From the NCBI GenBank assembly GCA_020736575.1, contig JAGPYM010000001.1, positions 558,001 to 622,000 of the forward strand: a stretch of DNA of 64,000 nucleotides, in the 5' to 3' direction. The stretch is from Thelonectria olida (taxonomy: Eukaryota > Ascomycota > Sordariomycetes > Hypocreales > Nectriaceae). The number at the start of each line of letters is the position of its first letter. Position 1 is the first letter of the stretch. Of this stretch, positions 41,603-55,702 are shown piece after piece. A program made the position numbers and the translations under genes. The notes under the pieces were generated by a model. That model had not been told where the DNA came from, did not search any database, and worked only from the letters and a program-made list of their open reading frames with translations.

Positions 41603-43864
41603 GGCGGGCGAAGGACAGGTCACAACAATCCGGGGGGCATCGAGAAGAGGGGGTACGTATGTGAGTATGTGATGAGACGACGCAAAAGGATGCGAAGGGT
41701 GAAAGACGGTCTGTTCCCAGTGGGGTTTGTGCGGCAATAACTGGTGGGTTGTTGGCTCCAAGCGCCGAGAGGTGTTTTCAAATTATTAGGCGGGGGTTCC
41801 CAGGCCGAATATAAGGAATCCTCGAGGAGAGTCAGAGTTCTGCTCCGCCCTTTTGACAACGCGGTCTCACGATACTGGCAACGATAGGGCGAGGGTCGGA
41901 AGCTCTGGGAACGGATGTTGCGTCACCTGAAGCTGAGCCTCGATCAAAGCCCTTCTAGGTGTGGCGGGGGAGCGCCAGGACGCGGGGTGAGGCGTCTCGT
42001 TGATGTCATGGTGGCTAATGGGTGAGTGGCTAGTGGTGCTCGGGGGGACCTGCACCAGACGGAGTGATTGGGAGGCCGTCTGATATGATTGGGCTTCGCT
42101 CAGCTGCGGAAGGAGGTAGGCAGGAAAAGGAAAGAATCGAGCGAGAACCAGACTAACTTATCCCCGTAACCCTTCCTGATTCTCGATTCAACTCCTTGAC
42201 ACCTTTTTGTCTAGTTTGTCCCGACTGTCGCCAACAACAGACCTGCCTGTTCCGCAGCTGCCTGGATAGGATGTGATCGGTAGAACCCTGAACGGTGTGC
42301 TCCTGGTCCACACGCCGAGTGGCCCACAGACGACGAGCTGTTGACCAGCTGATACGTACATCTGGCTCGGTCTGGCAGGATAATGGGCGGTACTCCGAGA
42401 CAGGACCTTCTCCAGCCCATGGATAATCTTGTTCTTCTTCGAAGAGTTTAACTTGACAGATGACCAGCCGAATGGTGGAGGAGCCAACAACAGGCACTGC
42501 ATCTCGCTAACCCACGGCCGAGAAGATATCACCAACTTCCGAATTCAGTGGCCCCCAACCACCATTAGTCTTCGGCATATGCCTTTTTCATGTTCGCTCT
42601 AGGGGACGGGTCTACCCGGATCGGCATTCAGCGGCAGCCACCAGATACGAGCCATCAAGGCCTTCGGACCGGCCCTCTGTTCGTTGTGTTTCCTCGTCAA
42701 TGTGCCGTCCTGTGAACCAACCGCATATTTCGTACGAAAGGATGTGATGCCCCAGAACTCTGATGGCGCAAGCATCCAACCATGGCCCTGGTCTCAACCC
42801 CGCCGACAACTGTGCCACGGTCCTGCGACTGACTGCAACTGTGATAAGTTGTTCCAGGCGCATTTTGCGCAACTCGCGCCAACAAGAGGCGCGGAATCAC
42901 TATCATGCCATCACCTTTCAATCCTGGATATGATCGACTGCTCTGGAGCCAGTCGCAGCATTGCCTGGTGAGGGGACATGTGAGTCTCTGCTGACTCTGG
43001 CATCAACCCTCGTTCACCGTCCGACCCTCGCGCTCGTCGACCAACCATATTCGTCTCATTCGCGGCCGTTTCGCGGGTCGCATGGCTTTGTCCCCAATTC
43101 CACGCGGTTCCGGCTGCCGCCACCCGCATCCGATGCAGATGTGATTGGTGATGGCGGGCCCCCTGTCAACCCTTCCGCCATGAAGAGATTTGCTACTGCA
43201 GGCAAGAGATTGCCATTTCGCCTGTTGATCATTCCCAAGTCGCTCAATGGACACACAACCCCCCCGGTTAAATGACTTGCAGCCATCCCATCTATCACCA
43301 CCGGGAGCACCTAGTGGCCGACGGGATGGTTGTCCTCGGTTCAACTAGGACTTTGACAGATCGAATACCCCTCTTCTCGTATTGAAGTGCCTGTGGCCTC
43401 GGTGTGCGGTCCGTCACGATCGATTCCATCTTGCCTTTCTACTCAGGTCGGTGAAGGAGAGTATCTGTTATTTTCTATATTTGCGTGCGTTCAAAGTCTT
43501 CCCAATGGCCTGCCTCACCTCCGCATCCTCCTGTATGATTGGTTTTATCTCGAGTGTTTCTCAGAAATGGTGTCCGAGTCCTTTATGGTGTGGGACGTTC
43601 CTGTAGGATCCAGCATCGATGATCCCTTCTGTTTCCCTGTTTCGTCCAAGCGCGTGTAGCTATAGGCAGAGAGCCTCACTCACATGCACACATGCACTTA
43701 TGCAGGTCTCTTGGTGGACACTTGACAACTTGTTTTGACCCATCTGTACTCCATACTTTGCTGTCTCTATATGTAGGGCCCAACCAACTTCCCCGGCCTG
43801 TCTTTCTCTGCCTCCGGTGCCAAGCTGCCATGGTCACCTTAAGCATTGCCCTCGATAACTCATA
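41603..43864. other. 2.3 kb divergent intergenic region
   Basis: It lies between the arrestin gene (-) and the RTA1 gene (+) and must hold both promoters. Overlapping frames of 70-115 codons on both strands at 42150-43350 show no domain. No repeat stands out. Confidence 0.5.
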
Positions 43865-45092
43865 ATGGCAGACGGATTCTACTCCTATGATCCGAATGTT
43901 GGAAGTAACGCTTTCTTCCTGGCCGCCTTTCTCCTTCTCGCTCTCGTTGTACCTTATCTAGGTTTTCGATCATGGACGCCCTTGTTCTCCGCCACTCTGA
44001 CTACAGGGCTTCTGGCTGAAGCACTGGGGTTCATCGGCAGAGTCCTGCTTCACGCGGAAGGAGACAATCGGACATACCTTTTCCTCTGTCTCCTAGGAAC
44101 CGTCCTGGGCCCGACATTCATCAGCATCGCCATCTTCATCGTGTTGCCTCACATACTTCGCATCTATGGGGATCACGTCAGTCCTATCAGGCCTCTGGTG
44201 GTGGGGACCGTCTTTTGGAGTCTCGGCATTGTGGTTCTGATCGTCGAGCTTATTGGCACCATCATTGTTGCTTATATTAAGACTGGTGTCGCTGTAGGTC
44301 CATCAGGAGCATAGGGAGAGATCTATCGTTATGGCTGACTCGTCAACAGCGACACTCAGGAGCCCGGACCTTGGCAGTTATGTTAGGCGTACAGACAGCC
44401 CTCTTATTGGCATGCAGTGGGCTACACTTCTGGTTCACGCTAGGACTAAGCACTCGACGCGGAAGTCTTGATGCCCGGCACTACGAGGTTTACACTTCCT
44501 CCGCGTTCAAGAAGTTTACGCTGGGTATGACTCATCTTCCGTGCGGCGATGGATATACTGACGATGCAATGTAGCAATGGAGATGGCGAGTTTGCTTCTT
44601 ATTGTCTACTCCGTCTATCGGACTGTCGAGTTTGCAAGTGGCCTCTCAGGCACACTCTATCAAAGTGAGGCCGCCTTCATGGTTCTTAGCGGTGCTGTTC
44701 CTCTGGTGTCTGCCATTCTCCTCACTGCATTCCACCCTGGCCCCATCTTTGGGGATGTTTGGGCCGAGACAACACCCAATGGGTTCACGAGCAGCAGTCA
44801 ACCATCACTTGTCTTGCACCCTAACGGCCATCCCACCCACCACCGATACGACCCCAATATTCGGAAACAGCCTTCACCAATGTCACAACGACCATTGAGA
44901 GGCTCCATAGGACCGCCTGCTGGCTCCCCAGGGCTTCCAGCAAATCCAAAGCCTGTTTCGAAGCCCTCGAGCCCACAGGCTCCGCAGCGGGTGCTGAGCA
45001 TTGTGACGACAAAGGCAAGTGCCGAGCGGGTGGAGCGCAAGTCTGTTCCTGCGCCGCCTCGGCACTTGGTGGACAACGAAGGGCTGTGGTGA
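43865..45092 (+). CDS. RTA1-family seven-helix membrane protein
   Basis: Three exons: 43865-44293, 44350-44524 and 44575-45092, giving 373 residues. Seven hydrophobic segments are predicted over residues about 15-285; the C-terminal part is soluble, Pro/Ser-rich and basic. RTA1-family landmarks are the N-terminal YDPNVGSNAFFLAAF, LTTGLLAEALGFIGRVLL in helix 2, an acidic and basic loop before GLHFWFTL, and VYSVYRTVEFASG ... ILLTAFHPGPIFG in helices 6-7 (usual form YR..E...G ... HPG). The intron choices join these blocks in frame. Family members (Rta1, Rsb1) are linked to resistance to lipophilic compounds and sphingoid base or lipid translocation in the plasma membrane. Substrate here is unknown. 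It converges on the rhodopsin-like gene, 470 bp between stops. Confidence 0.9.
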
Positions 45093-45562
45093 GGGTTGGG
45101 ATAGGATAGCTGAGCAACAGGACGACAAGAGGATGAGTAATGCCGATATTGAAGGCGTTGTATGCGGAGTACTCGAACTGCTACTAGATGGCTGGCGTTG
45201 TCTCCGTATTTGTTTATGACTGGGGATAGGGTGGCGCATTTTCATTCTGATTCCCATTTGCTTTGAACTACCTTGATCGATACGCATTCTCAACACACAA
45301 CTCAATCTTTGATAGCCATGTCAGACCGTAGAGAAACTGTGTTGAACATATTACCACGCTGCCTATCGCCAACAGCCGTGAGTTTGGTAGTTATATCATT
45401 TAACTCCTGATCCTGGCCTGTCATTATACATTTGAGTCCGTAGACTGTGGTTGAGGGATTGCCCTCTCGCCTTGTTGATCCGTACCATACATAGTAAAAC
45501 ATTTCCGTCCCATCTCGCTCACAGGTTTCCAACCGAATAGCCTAAACAAAACAAAAGAATCC
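45093..45562. other. Convergent intergenic region (3' ends)
   Basis: These 470 bp lie between the stop codons of the RTA1 and rhodopsin-like genes. Nothing is recognised besides expected 3' untranslated sequence. Confidence 0.5.
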
Positions 45563-47069
45563 TTACAAGGCATGCCATGTCGTCTTGACATCCTTTACTT
45601 GAACGCCCTCTTCTATCCGCACCTGCACGTCGGTCCGCATTCTGATGACCTTGGCGTCCTTGTTCAAGTCGTCCATCTCGACAATGTTCGTTGTCGAATC
45701 TCCCGCGGTAACAATGACGCGGCCGCTCGCGCCGTCGCTCTCGTGCTCTTGCTCGATGTGGCTGTTCTGCTTGACGTACCCGCCGGCGCCCGTCCAGTTG
45801 CGCCCTTGCGAAACCCCCGTTGTCCCCGTGCGTGACGACTTCTTGTTCGTGCTTTCGAGGCGGCTGCGGAGGCCGAGTTTGTAGGATATGAGGCGTAGGA
45901 ACGGCTGCAGGGCGGGGAAGCTGCCGCACCAGAGACCGACGTGGACTTCAAGGACGGTCCAGGGGCTGACGCGAGCCATCTTGTATGTGCTGCAAAGTAG
46001 CGTGTTAGCCATGAGGGAGGTTTGTTATTTGGTGGGGGGGCATCATGGAGGACGAACGTGTTGACGGCAAAGTTGGTGGTGACGATGAAGCCGAAGCGAA
46101 CGACTCCGGTGATGATGGCGAAGAGACCAACGCAGAAGACGAGAATGACCTTGACGGCCTTGGAGCCAAAGGTCATCTTGCGGTGGATGACCCAGATGGG
46201 GAGGGTGAAGAGGGCAATGTCAGCGACGACGCCGATAATGGAGTGAGACCACATCATGTAAGCCTCCTTGTCCTTGCTGATGCATTTGCGGTCTGGCTTG
46301 CCGGCATTGAATAAATCTCTGTTTCCCCGGGTTAGTTGGATTGTGTGAGACATTGTATCGAGACGAGGGAGTGTACCCGATGGGTTGGCATTCGGTGAGT
46401 AAGAAGAAGAATGCGGCGAGGGTGATGGCGACAATGACGGAGCCGGTTGCCCAGACCAAGCGCAAGAAAGAGCCTAGAAGTCAAGTTGTTAACCAAATCA
46501 TGTTTGCACTTGGTCCAGGAGGGCATTGGACATACGATCTTTGCTAAGACGGGGTAGGAAGGCCAAGATGGAGAGCCGAACCATTCCACAGGAGATGAGG
46601 AAGATGAGTTGGTTGATGGGTAATGTCTAAGACAAGAAGGTCTGGTTAGCCACGATTCAAGATCCGGAGCCCCACGAGGCTGTTTTCGAGACAAAAGGTC
46701 GTCAATACCGAAAAGAAGTTGACGATTTGGGCATCGCTAAGCTCCCACATCGGGGTGCCCGAACCGTATCCGACCAAGACGATTTCCATTGCCGAGAGAG
46801 CCATGGCGAGGGCCTGCAGAAGACGGAAGCGAAACCGGTTAGTCTTTGTTTTCTTTTGCTAATAGGCAGTTGACTGGAATGCAGTTATGTAGAGGGTAAC
46901 CAACATAGGCGATGACGGTGATGAGATCGTCGATGCCGAGGGCCTTGGTCATGAAGGCGCGGACCTTTATGCGGGCGATGAGGATGACGGAGGAAATGAC
47001 CATGAGGGCGATGTTGAGGTTCTTGATCATGTCCCCCTGGGGCTTGAGCCGTGGTTGTTCTTCGGCCAT
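45563..47069 (-). CDS. Fungal rhodopsin-like (Pth11-type) integral membrane protein
   Basis: Six exons: 47069-46905, 46813-46709, 46626-46536, 46473-46377, 46318-46058 and 45989-45563, giving 381 residues. Every junction is GT-AG and frame-preserving; the weakest is the first donor (GTTGGT). Seven membrane helices lie within residues about 15-270, with family landmarks [12 protein letters not shown] (usual form WDDW/LDD), [27 protein letters not shown] (usual FxCxP), and [17 protein letters not shown] (usual DxxxxxxPxxxI). The soluble tail is charged ([11 protein letters not shown] and [15 protein letters not shown]). No CFEM domain is seen at the N-terminus. Proteins of this fold include the appressorium receptor Pth11 in Magnaporthe, but most have no known ligand. 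Plasma-membrane sensing is inference from family. Confidence 0.86.
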
Positions 47070-47230
47070 GGTTACTTCGTCGTCGTCGTCTTTGTGACGC
47101 GTATGATGATGATGGTGGTGGGCTGTTCTTTGTAAGAGAACCTCTGAATGTCAAGACATTATTCCCCCAGCTATTATGTTTCAAGCGGGAATGCGAGGAG
47201 AAGAGTAAAAAAAGAAAAGGAGGATCTTGG

Positions 47231-47260
47231 ACGAGACGAGACGAGACGAGACGAGACGAG
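47231..47260. repeat. (ACGAG)6 minisatellite
   Basis: Six perfect ACGAG units, followed at once by a short GGGAT-type run (GTGGGATGGGATGGG). They lie about 160 bp upstream of the rhodopsin-like gene's start codon, in its probable leader or promoter. Confidence 0.9.
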
Positions 47261-49707
47261 GTGGGATGGGATGGGAAGGCCAGCTTATTAGTTGTTCTTG
47301 GCAAGTGGTCCAAGGTTGATGGCGTTCCGCCCGATCAACTCTGCAGACACCAAAGCAAACGCCGAGAGCATCCAATTGCGCCAAAAGCTGTTTTAAGACG
47401 GATTCAAGAACAATAGGAAGGATTCTAAAAAGATGGACCCAATTCAGCACCCAAGGTGGCGGCCGCCGGACAGAGCAAAAAGGGCTTGCTTCCCTCCCCC
47501 GTCTAGAAGGACGAGGCCAGGTTGGACTGGTATGCGGGTGCTGGGGTCGTTTTTGCCCAGGAAACCGGAATTCGCTAGCTTGGGGGTGGGAGTCACTGAC
47601 AGAGGAGACAGAGAGACTAAGACGGATGGCAGCTTCATCTGACAGTGTCCGGGAGGGTTCCGACGTTAACGGAGCCGCAGGATGGATGGTCTCTCACCAT
47701 TGAGACCCCAAGGACGAAGGCGAGACGAGTAGCGTCTTGGAAGAGGTCTACGACGGGATGCGTGATGTGGGAGACGACGGGGAGAGGGAGGAAGGCGTGT
47801 TAAGACTACGGACAATTCATTATTACGGACGTGGACGGACTGGTGCCAAGATGAGACTACTACGAGGGACTGACTACCGCGTAGTACACGTGGGATAGGG
47901 GGCCATGTTGACAGAATGCTGAGCAAGCACCATGACGATGCGGAAGTCTGACTCGCAACCACATGAATAGATGACGGGACAGGGGTTGTTATGCAGGAGG
48001 AGGGCGGGCGGGTTGTGGTGGTATTAGTGGGAGTGGGAGTGGTGTCTGTTTATGTGTGATCTGGGGAAAAGGAGAAGAGTGTCAGCAAGTTGAGAAGTGA
48101 GAAGTGACAGAACCAAGTAGAGGGAACGGTTCGAGAAGGGAAAAAGCAAAGAGAAAAGTTGCTTTTGTTGAACAGCGAAGAAGGTGTTGTTGGTTGGTTG
48201 GTCGGCCACTTCACGATGCCGCAGATTCGCGGGGGAGGATCGGATGCTGGAGCCGTGACCCGTGCGGGACATGCTCGACAGGACATGATCCGAAAGAGCC
48301 GAAGGAGGATGGTCGAATCACTTCTGCATCTCTCTCCTTGTTGGGTGCGGCATCAATGTCTGGGCGTGCCGCCGTCTAGTTCAGGTGAGGCGTCGATGGG
48401 CACCAAGGTGACACGATACAGCCATCTCATTGGGACCGCCGTAGCATGTACAAAGAGACGGGCGGTAAACGCGATTCTTCCTCAAGGCCGTGGTCAAGCC
48501 CGAGTTGGCAACCCGGCAGCGTCGAAGGGAGATAGGGTTATGCGGACAAGGGGGGGAGGAAGCCCTAAAAGTGGGAGACGCTTGGCCTGACCGTCGACGG
48601 GCTCGAGAGCTAGAGGCTCATGTTTGCGGAGTGTGGTTGATGAACGAGGGCCTGATACGTACGAAGGCTACTACTGTACGGAGCAGGTTGCATGCGAGAC
48701 GAGGCAACGTACGAGTGAGATCGACCACGGCCCTGAAGATGCATGAAGCCATCGAGATGATCCTTGGCGACAGGCCATGGTCGGAGAGAGGCGGTGGTTG
48801 AATATCTACGTCATCCGTCATTGCTTCGTAGTAGATGGCTTCGCCGGAGATGCGTCTTTCTCGGCTGCTCTCGTCCCGGATCGCCAACAAGCCAAGCTGC
48901 AAGGAGGCAGACGAGTTCGCACCAAGTGAGAAGATCTCCCGCCGGGGAGAAAACTTAAAAAGGGAAAAGAAAAAGAGGTTTTTCTTTTCCTCTGATCAGA
49001 AGGGCGCCAAGCTCGATCCAGTCCAAACCAGATGGCGCAGCGTAGCATCGCTGATGGATCTTTCTTAGCACCTTTGAGGCAGGGGGGGAGATTTCAAGGG
49101 TCCTTGGGCCATGGTACGTGACCGAGTAAGGCTTGTGGGAGTCGTTTCCGGAGCGCGCATCCTTGCTGGTCCGCTTTGTTCCTGCGGCTCTTCTCGCCAG
49201 CATGTCCATGCCAGCAGAGCTGCGCGGCCGGCATCGCCATGCAGACGGATCATCAGCATCAGGCCACTTCTTTCTTCACTCCCACTGCCGAGACTGAGGT
49301 TTGTGGACTCTGCCCGTCGACGAGCCTGGCCTTGCATTCCTCGTCTTCAACGAGGCGGGAGGGGCTAAAGCCGACCCCTGGCGCGAGAGCGAGGGCGTTT
49401 CTAGCTTCTGGGCAGTGCCGGAAGCCTTTTCGTGAAGTGACAACCCTGCAATGTCAAAGGCCTTGTTCAATCTCGGCTGCAACGGCTTGTGGGAGTGTGC
49501 AGGCAGGCTCGTCTTGTGGGAGTGTTTGCATCAGCGGCTCCCGAGGTGCAGTGCAGGCAGCTCTTCATTCAACAGAATGTTTCTTTTCAGCTCAATCGTG
49601 ATGTATGAAGAATTATTTATCTTACAACCAAGTCCCTCCCGTTCAGCCACCGCAGGCTAAACAAAGTGTAATCGTCCATGTCTTGCATCATGACCTTCTG
49701 GAACTCT

Positions 49708-49745
49708 CACACCACCACCACCACCACCACCACACAACAACAACA
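49708..49745. repeat. (CAC)n(CAA)n trinucleotide tract
   Basis: About eight CAC units run into four CAA units. The tract lies within a frame on the plus strand that would read as polyHis or polyThr, but no gene is supported there. Confidence 0.85.
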
Positions 49746-50501
49746 AGATCAGCCACTTGCCGAACTCCAAGGCAACCAAACAAGACACAAGAAGAACATA
49801 TCCACAAGCCCCCGAACACACCTCATCAATACCCGGACCCAGAAAAATTCCAGCGCCGGTTGTAAGAGGGTAAGCAGTAAGTTAATTATGCCTCATCACC
49901 AACCAACCTACCAAGCCACCAACAACAACAAGCACATGCCTTCTTTTGCCCGCGCCAAGGATCATGGCTACTGCGTCTCCTCTCGTCTGAACAAATCTGG
50001 CAAAACGCCGTGTTCCCTCGAACTCGCTTAGGGCATGTGGCGGTCCATCCGTCGTATCAAAGTTGCATCGACGCCTCTCAGAGGAGGCCACGGACGGGGG
50101 GAGGATCTCCCGGACGCCTCCCTCCCATGTTCGTTCCTAGCGCCTCTGCGTCTTTTGCAGAAACAATCCCCTGAACTCCGACTCCATGATGACTGCGGAA
50201 TTCCTCGAGAAAGAAAGACATTTTCGACAACAATAATCCCATCCTCGAAACGGGTTGTGGGGGGGGGCCTCAACGGGCCATGGGCTGGGCTGGCTTACAT
50301 GTCAACACTCTGGACTGAGGCTGTATGTACGAAAATATAACCAGCGACAGCCCGGCGTCTTGTAAATTAATCAAGCTGCAATCTTTCGTAACTGCATATT
50401 GGCGTAGCAGTCTCTCTTTACGCTCTTTGTATCCCACACAAGCTCTCGCCTTGGCTGCCCCTTCATTCGCCTTGTCCTCTTGCTCGGCCCTCCCTCTCGA
50501 C

Positions 50502-51749
50502 ATGCATCTCCCCTCGCTCCTCGTGGCGGCTTCCGTTGCCGTCGAGGCCGTCCTTGGTGCTGCCACTCCCAACTGTGGCTGCACGAAGCCCATTGTCCGC
50601 AAGGAATGGTGAGTGAAATCCTCGCCTCCCCTGAGGCTCAAATGGATCCATGGTGCATGGCTGACCGAAAACTCCTCGTATAGGCGAACCCTGACGACAA
50701 AGGAAAAGGGCAAGTACATCAACGCCGTCAAGTGCCTGGCCAAGAAGCCCTCCAAGACGGGAGCCATCTACAATGGCGCCAAGTCCCGCTTCGACGACTT
50801 CCAGGCCACCCACATTGTGAACACGGACGGCATTCACTTTGTTGTGAGTTTGCACCCTGCCGTAGTGGTGGTGTAATACCGCTGACTTGCATGGACAGGG
50901 TTTCTTCCACGCCTGGCACCGTGTGTTTGTTGCCCAGTACGAGGCAGATCTCCGCGGCTTGTGCGGCTACGAGGGAGCTCAGCCCTATTGGAGTATGTCG
51001 CTCACTCAGCCGGCGGTGCACCATGGCTGACAAACATGATAGACTGGTCCTTGGACTGTGACTCTGCCGACGCCTTCCTCAACTCGCCCATCTTCGACCC
51101 CGTCACCGGGTTCGGGGGCAACGGCGCCTACATCAACACCACCGGCTGGAACATCACCAGACAGATCCCCGGCAAGCAGGGCGGCGGCTGCGTCCAAACC
51201 GGGCCCCTCGTCGAGGGCAAGTTCACCGTCAACATGGGCCCCAACAAGAACACCACCTACAACCCGCGCTGTCTCACCCGCGACATCGCCCCGGACTTTG
51301 CCGTCTCCAAGCTGAACCAGGCCCAGGTCGACTGGGTCCTCGAGGCCCAAGACTTCTACGAGTTCGACATCCGCGTCGAGGGCACCATCTACAACGAGGG
51401 CCAGAGCTACCACGGCGGCGGCCACTTGGGTGTCGGCGGCGATATTGGCGAGGTCGGTGACATCTACTCGTCGCCCGGCGATCCGCTCTTCTTCATGCAC
51501 CACGCCAATATGGACCGGCTGTGGAACAAGTGGCAGCGCGCCAGCTGGAGCGCCCGCAAGAGCGACATCAGCGGCCCGGACACGCAGTTCGCCTACCCCT
51601 TCGACTTCTTCGGCCCCAAGCCCTACCAGAACATCACGCTCGACTACACCATGAACTTTGACAAGCTGCTGCCCGATAGGCAGTACCTGAAGGTCAAGGA
51701 GGTCATGGACATCAAGGGCGGCTACCTGTGCTACGACTACAAGGAGTAA
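50502..51749 (+). CDS. Secreted tyrosinase (type-3 copper enzyme)
   Basis: Four exons: 50502-50608, 50684-50843, 50899-50992 and 51043-51749, giving 355 residues. Residues 1-20 (MHLPSLLVAASVAVEAVLGA) form a signal peptide. The copper-A site is His79, His87 and His96, in THIVNTDGIHFVGFF and AWHRVF; the copper-B site is His244 and His248 (HGGGH) with His273 or His274 in DPLFFMHHANMDRLW. PYWNW, a family hallmark, is created across intron 3. It lacks the long C-terminal lid domain of mushroom tyrosinases, so it belongs to the short secreted fungal group. Such enzymes oxidise phenols to quinones (o-hydroxylation and/or catechol oxidation) outside the cell. Asn-x-Thr/Ser sites (for example NTTG, NITR, NTTY, NITL) suggest glycosylation. 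Family is firm; monophenol activity is not certain. Confidence 0.93.
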
Positions 51750-53228
51750 AAGAAACTCTCCTCGTCCTTCTCACTCCGTGTAAGTTATTTTTTGACAACT
51801 TTCTTGACCCGAGAGGTCGTTCTTATTGGCCGGAAACGGTTCCTTCTCTTGACCCCAGACGGTCGCATTCTTGATCCAAGTTGATCTGTTATTACTCATG
51901 TATCTTGCGCGATACCCGGGAGACGACGGGCTTGATGAGGCCACCTGCTTTGCTCATCCTCAGACTTTAATTAGATAGAAGATTCTAGACAAAGTTAAAA
52001 ACTGCAAAACGCATATCTCAACGTGAAAGGCCAGACAGGTTGGCTCAAAGTAGGTAGTACCTGTGAGGTGCCGCAAACGAATACGAAAATCGATCATCTG
52101 TTCCCGTGCAAGCATTCCAGTGCCCGGCTTCCTCGGCATGCTCCGGATCGAGAACGAATCATGGTCGTCGACTCATGTTGTTTCCACATTCCAGTGCGAC
52201 TCCAGGGCTGACAACTGTCAACTGATCGGCTGAACTACTTACGGCACCGTCTCCCGCATACCTCGAGACACCAAGCCCTTCGACGCCGAGCGAAAAACTA
52301 ATCCAACCAAGGATCCGTCGTGCCAAGGAAAAGCCAACTGCCCATCTGAAGCAAGCTCGGCTATAAGCTGGGCTTTGCGTCTGTGGCTATTGACTGCGTC
52401 TCGGCGTTGACCAGGCTGCTGCCATGGTCCAATGGGAAGAATCCCTAGAATCTCGACAGATCTGGCCCGATCGTGCTGGGCTTATTGGCTGGCCCTGATG
52501 TGATGGACACGCCGAATAGGTAGACTTGGTTCCACAATGAGAGGCAAGGGCCTGACAAAGCCTGAATATAACATCCCCATCCAGGGTAGGTTCGCTCCTC
52601 TGAGAGAGAACAAAGAGACATGGCACTCAGGCATATAAGCGAGGAGGGTCAAAAGGATGTAATTCTGTGCTGATTGTCTATCTTCCTTCATCCTATTCTT
52701 GATTCGAGAATGAAGGCTAGTCTTCAAGTGCATGAAGTAGACAGGAATTGAAGAATGTAAGAATCTCTCGCTTGGCAACACTCAATGGCAAACGAGCACA
52801 GCCCCAAGAACGTGGCCAAGTCTGCCCGAGGTGTTCTAGTCATGGAATTTTCTGAGAAGGAGTTCATGCGGCCAAATATGGGGGTAACGCCCAGAGCCAG
52901 CTCGGCGTCCATTGACAGAATATGCTCAAACAAGCCTTCAAGGAAGGGTACCACATATCACATGCTCCAAGAGCCCAAATCCTCTACGACGGATTTCGTT
53001 CTTAGATGAAAACATCGTCTCTGCAAAGACGTGGAAGTAGACCAAATGTCCTTTAAAGACCATCTTGATTCTTTTATAAAATCTATATCATCTTGTCCCA
53101 TTGTTGTCCCCTGATAACCTTAATCATGTCATAACGGTCGTTCATCTCTAGCGTGATATATAACCCTCTAAATATTGCGAGATGGGTGCACTCCGAGTGA
53201 AGGAGTCTTGTATTTTGCAATCCGCCCT
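51750..53228. other. Convergent intergenic region
   Basis: This is 1.5 kb between the stop codons of the tyrosinase and the first SDR gene. Small frames at 52387-52626 and 52482-52781 (minus) and 52785-53009 (plus) have no domain. Composition near 53040-53170 is A/T-rich. Confidence 0.5.
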
Positions 53229-54308
<1,080 letters not shown>

Positions 54309-55702
54309 GATGATGGTCGTTTGGTGTTTTTGGTGGTGAATGGGAGCTGGGAGAGTGTGGTTGGAGATGAGAGAAAGAGAAGAAGAGAGGGTGGAGGTGG
54401 AACAATATTATAAGAAACAAGAAGTGCAAGTAGGATCGAGAGGAAAGAGAGAAGAGCTTGTTGTCGGCGATCCCTGCTTCATCCTTGTCCTTCACATCGA
54501 CTTGTCCTTGGCTCGTAACCCCCAATGCTCCCCTGACTGATTCAATTGCTTCACATGGTCCACTAGGGTGTCGGTTTGTGTCGTTGTGATGCCATCCGTC
54601 TTCCCACCCGTCCTCCCACTGTCCTCTTTGGGTAATTCCGGACTTGACCTCTGACCGAGCGACGGCAAGCCGGACACCGCATATTTGGAACCGGACCCGC
54701 ACCAGCTCCAGGTCTTGTCGACCGGTGGCGGAATAGAGAGCTCTCAACCTCTGAGAGAAGAGGGAACACGGAACTAAGCAGCTACGAGCGGGTACGCCGG
54801 GGATGTGTCGACCGTGGAGTGGTGCGCCAACAGTCGACGGGCTGGCCGCGGAAGCTGAGCGGTTGCATGTTGGTGGAGAGGGGTCGAGGAACCCTGGAAG
54901 AGGTCTGTCCGCGAGAAAGTGTTGGAGGGAGACGGACGAAGCAGAGTGGGAGACCGCCGTTTGGGCCCCGGTAAAGGATGTGACGTGATGTGGAAAGGCG
55001 AAGAAGCAATTCGCTGGTGTTGCAGTGCAGTCGGGAAGTCGTTTTCGTGCTGATTGCCGAGGTTGATGAGGAAGGATGATGTTGATCAGGCACATCTCGG
55101 ATCAACCGTTGCATCGGTATCTTCACCTTGCCTCGACCTCGCAGCGATACCTGAGGCATCGTTCCCGTCCGTTCCTATCACAGGCGTTCATGCCCTAAGA
55201 AGCCACTGCGGAACTGCAGGAGCCCCCCTGTGCTTCGGAAGTTCGGGGGAATCTCCTCCAAAGAGAAGGCCCCCTTTGCCCTGGGAAGGTGCCGCCCCCG
55301 CCTTAACCAGCGCCCGATAAGAGACCCAACGTCCCAAAGCCGCGTTATCGCAGGATTCGCAGGGGCCATGGCAACGTCATTTTGGTGGGGTTGAGTCCAG
55401 TTGATCCCCCACTTGAAGCTCTCGTGGTGGATGTGCGGGGATGTTTTATTTACGTAGCTGCCTTGAAGCAATTCACACGTTGGTTCATCCATCACTCAAT
55501 CAATTCCTTCACGACCCGTGACAACAACGTGGCCTGAGCCTCCCAATCAACCTTGTCGGCCTCAATTCCCTGTCAGATCATATCCTTCACCGTATCGTCC
55601 TGCCACCGGACCATTCTTCACCTTGAATTAAGTGGCTCTGCCCTGACCGCCACCAGGAACGGAAAACGTGGGGTGAATTGTCAGGAACATCCTCACCTCA
55701 TC
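54309..55702. other. Divergent promoter region of two SDR genes
   Basis: This is 1.4 kb between the start codons of the two SDR genes. On the minus strand a frame opens at ATG 55095 and runs to 54292, past the start of the mannitol dehydrogenase-type gene; its product is low in complexity and I do not consider it a protein-coding gene. The last 150 bp before each start are C/T-rich on the coding strand. Confidence 0.5.

Larger units (their letters stand above)
47070..50501. other. 3.4 kb divergent intergenic region with minisatellites
   Basis: It lies between the rhodopsin-like gene (-) and the tyrosinase gene (+). It contains an ACGAG pentamer repeat (47231-47260) with a GGGAT-like tail and a CAC/CAA tract (49708-49745). 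Many frames of 60-140 codons overlap on all frames, none with a domain. The last 100 bp before the tyrosinase ATG are C/T-rich leader-like sequence. Confidence 0.55.

Noticed and set aside
49708..49745. Tandem CAC/CAA units as a CRISPR-like or structured repeat
   Set aside because: It is a simple trinucleotide microsatellite without spacers; CRISPR arrays are not expected in a fungal genome.
51006..51503. 165-codon frame opposite the tyrosinase gene
   Set aside because: It is an antisense shadow of GC-rich coding sequence; the tyrosinase frame carries all copper ligands.
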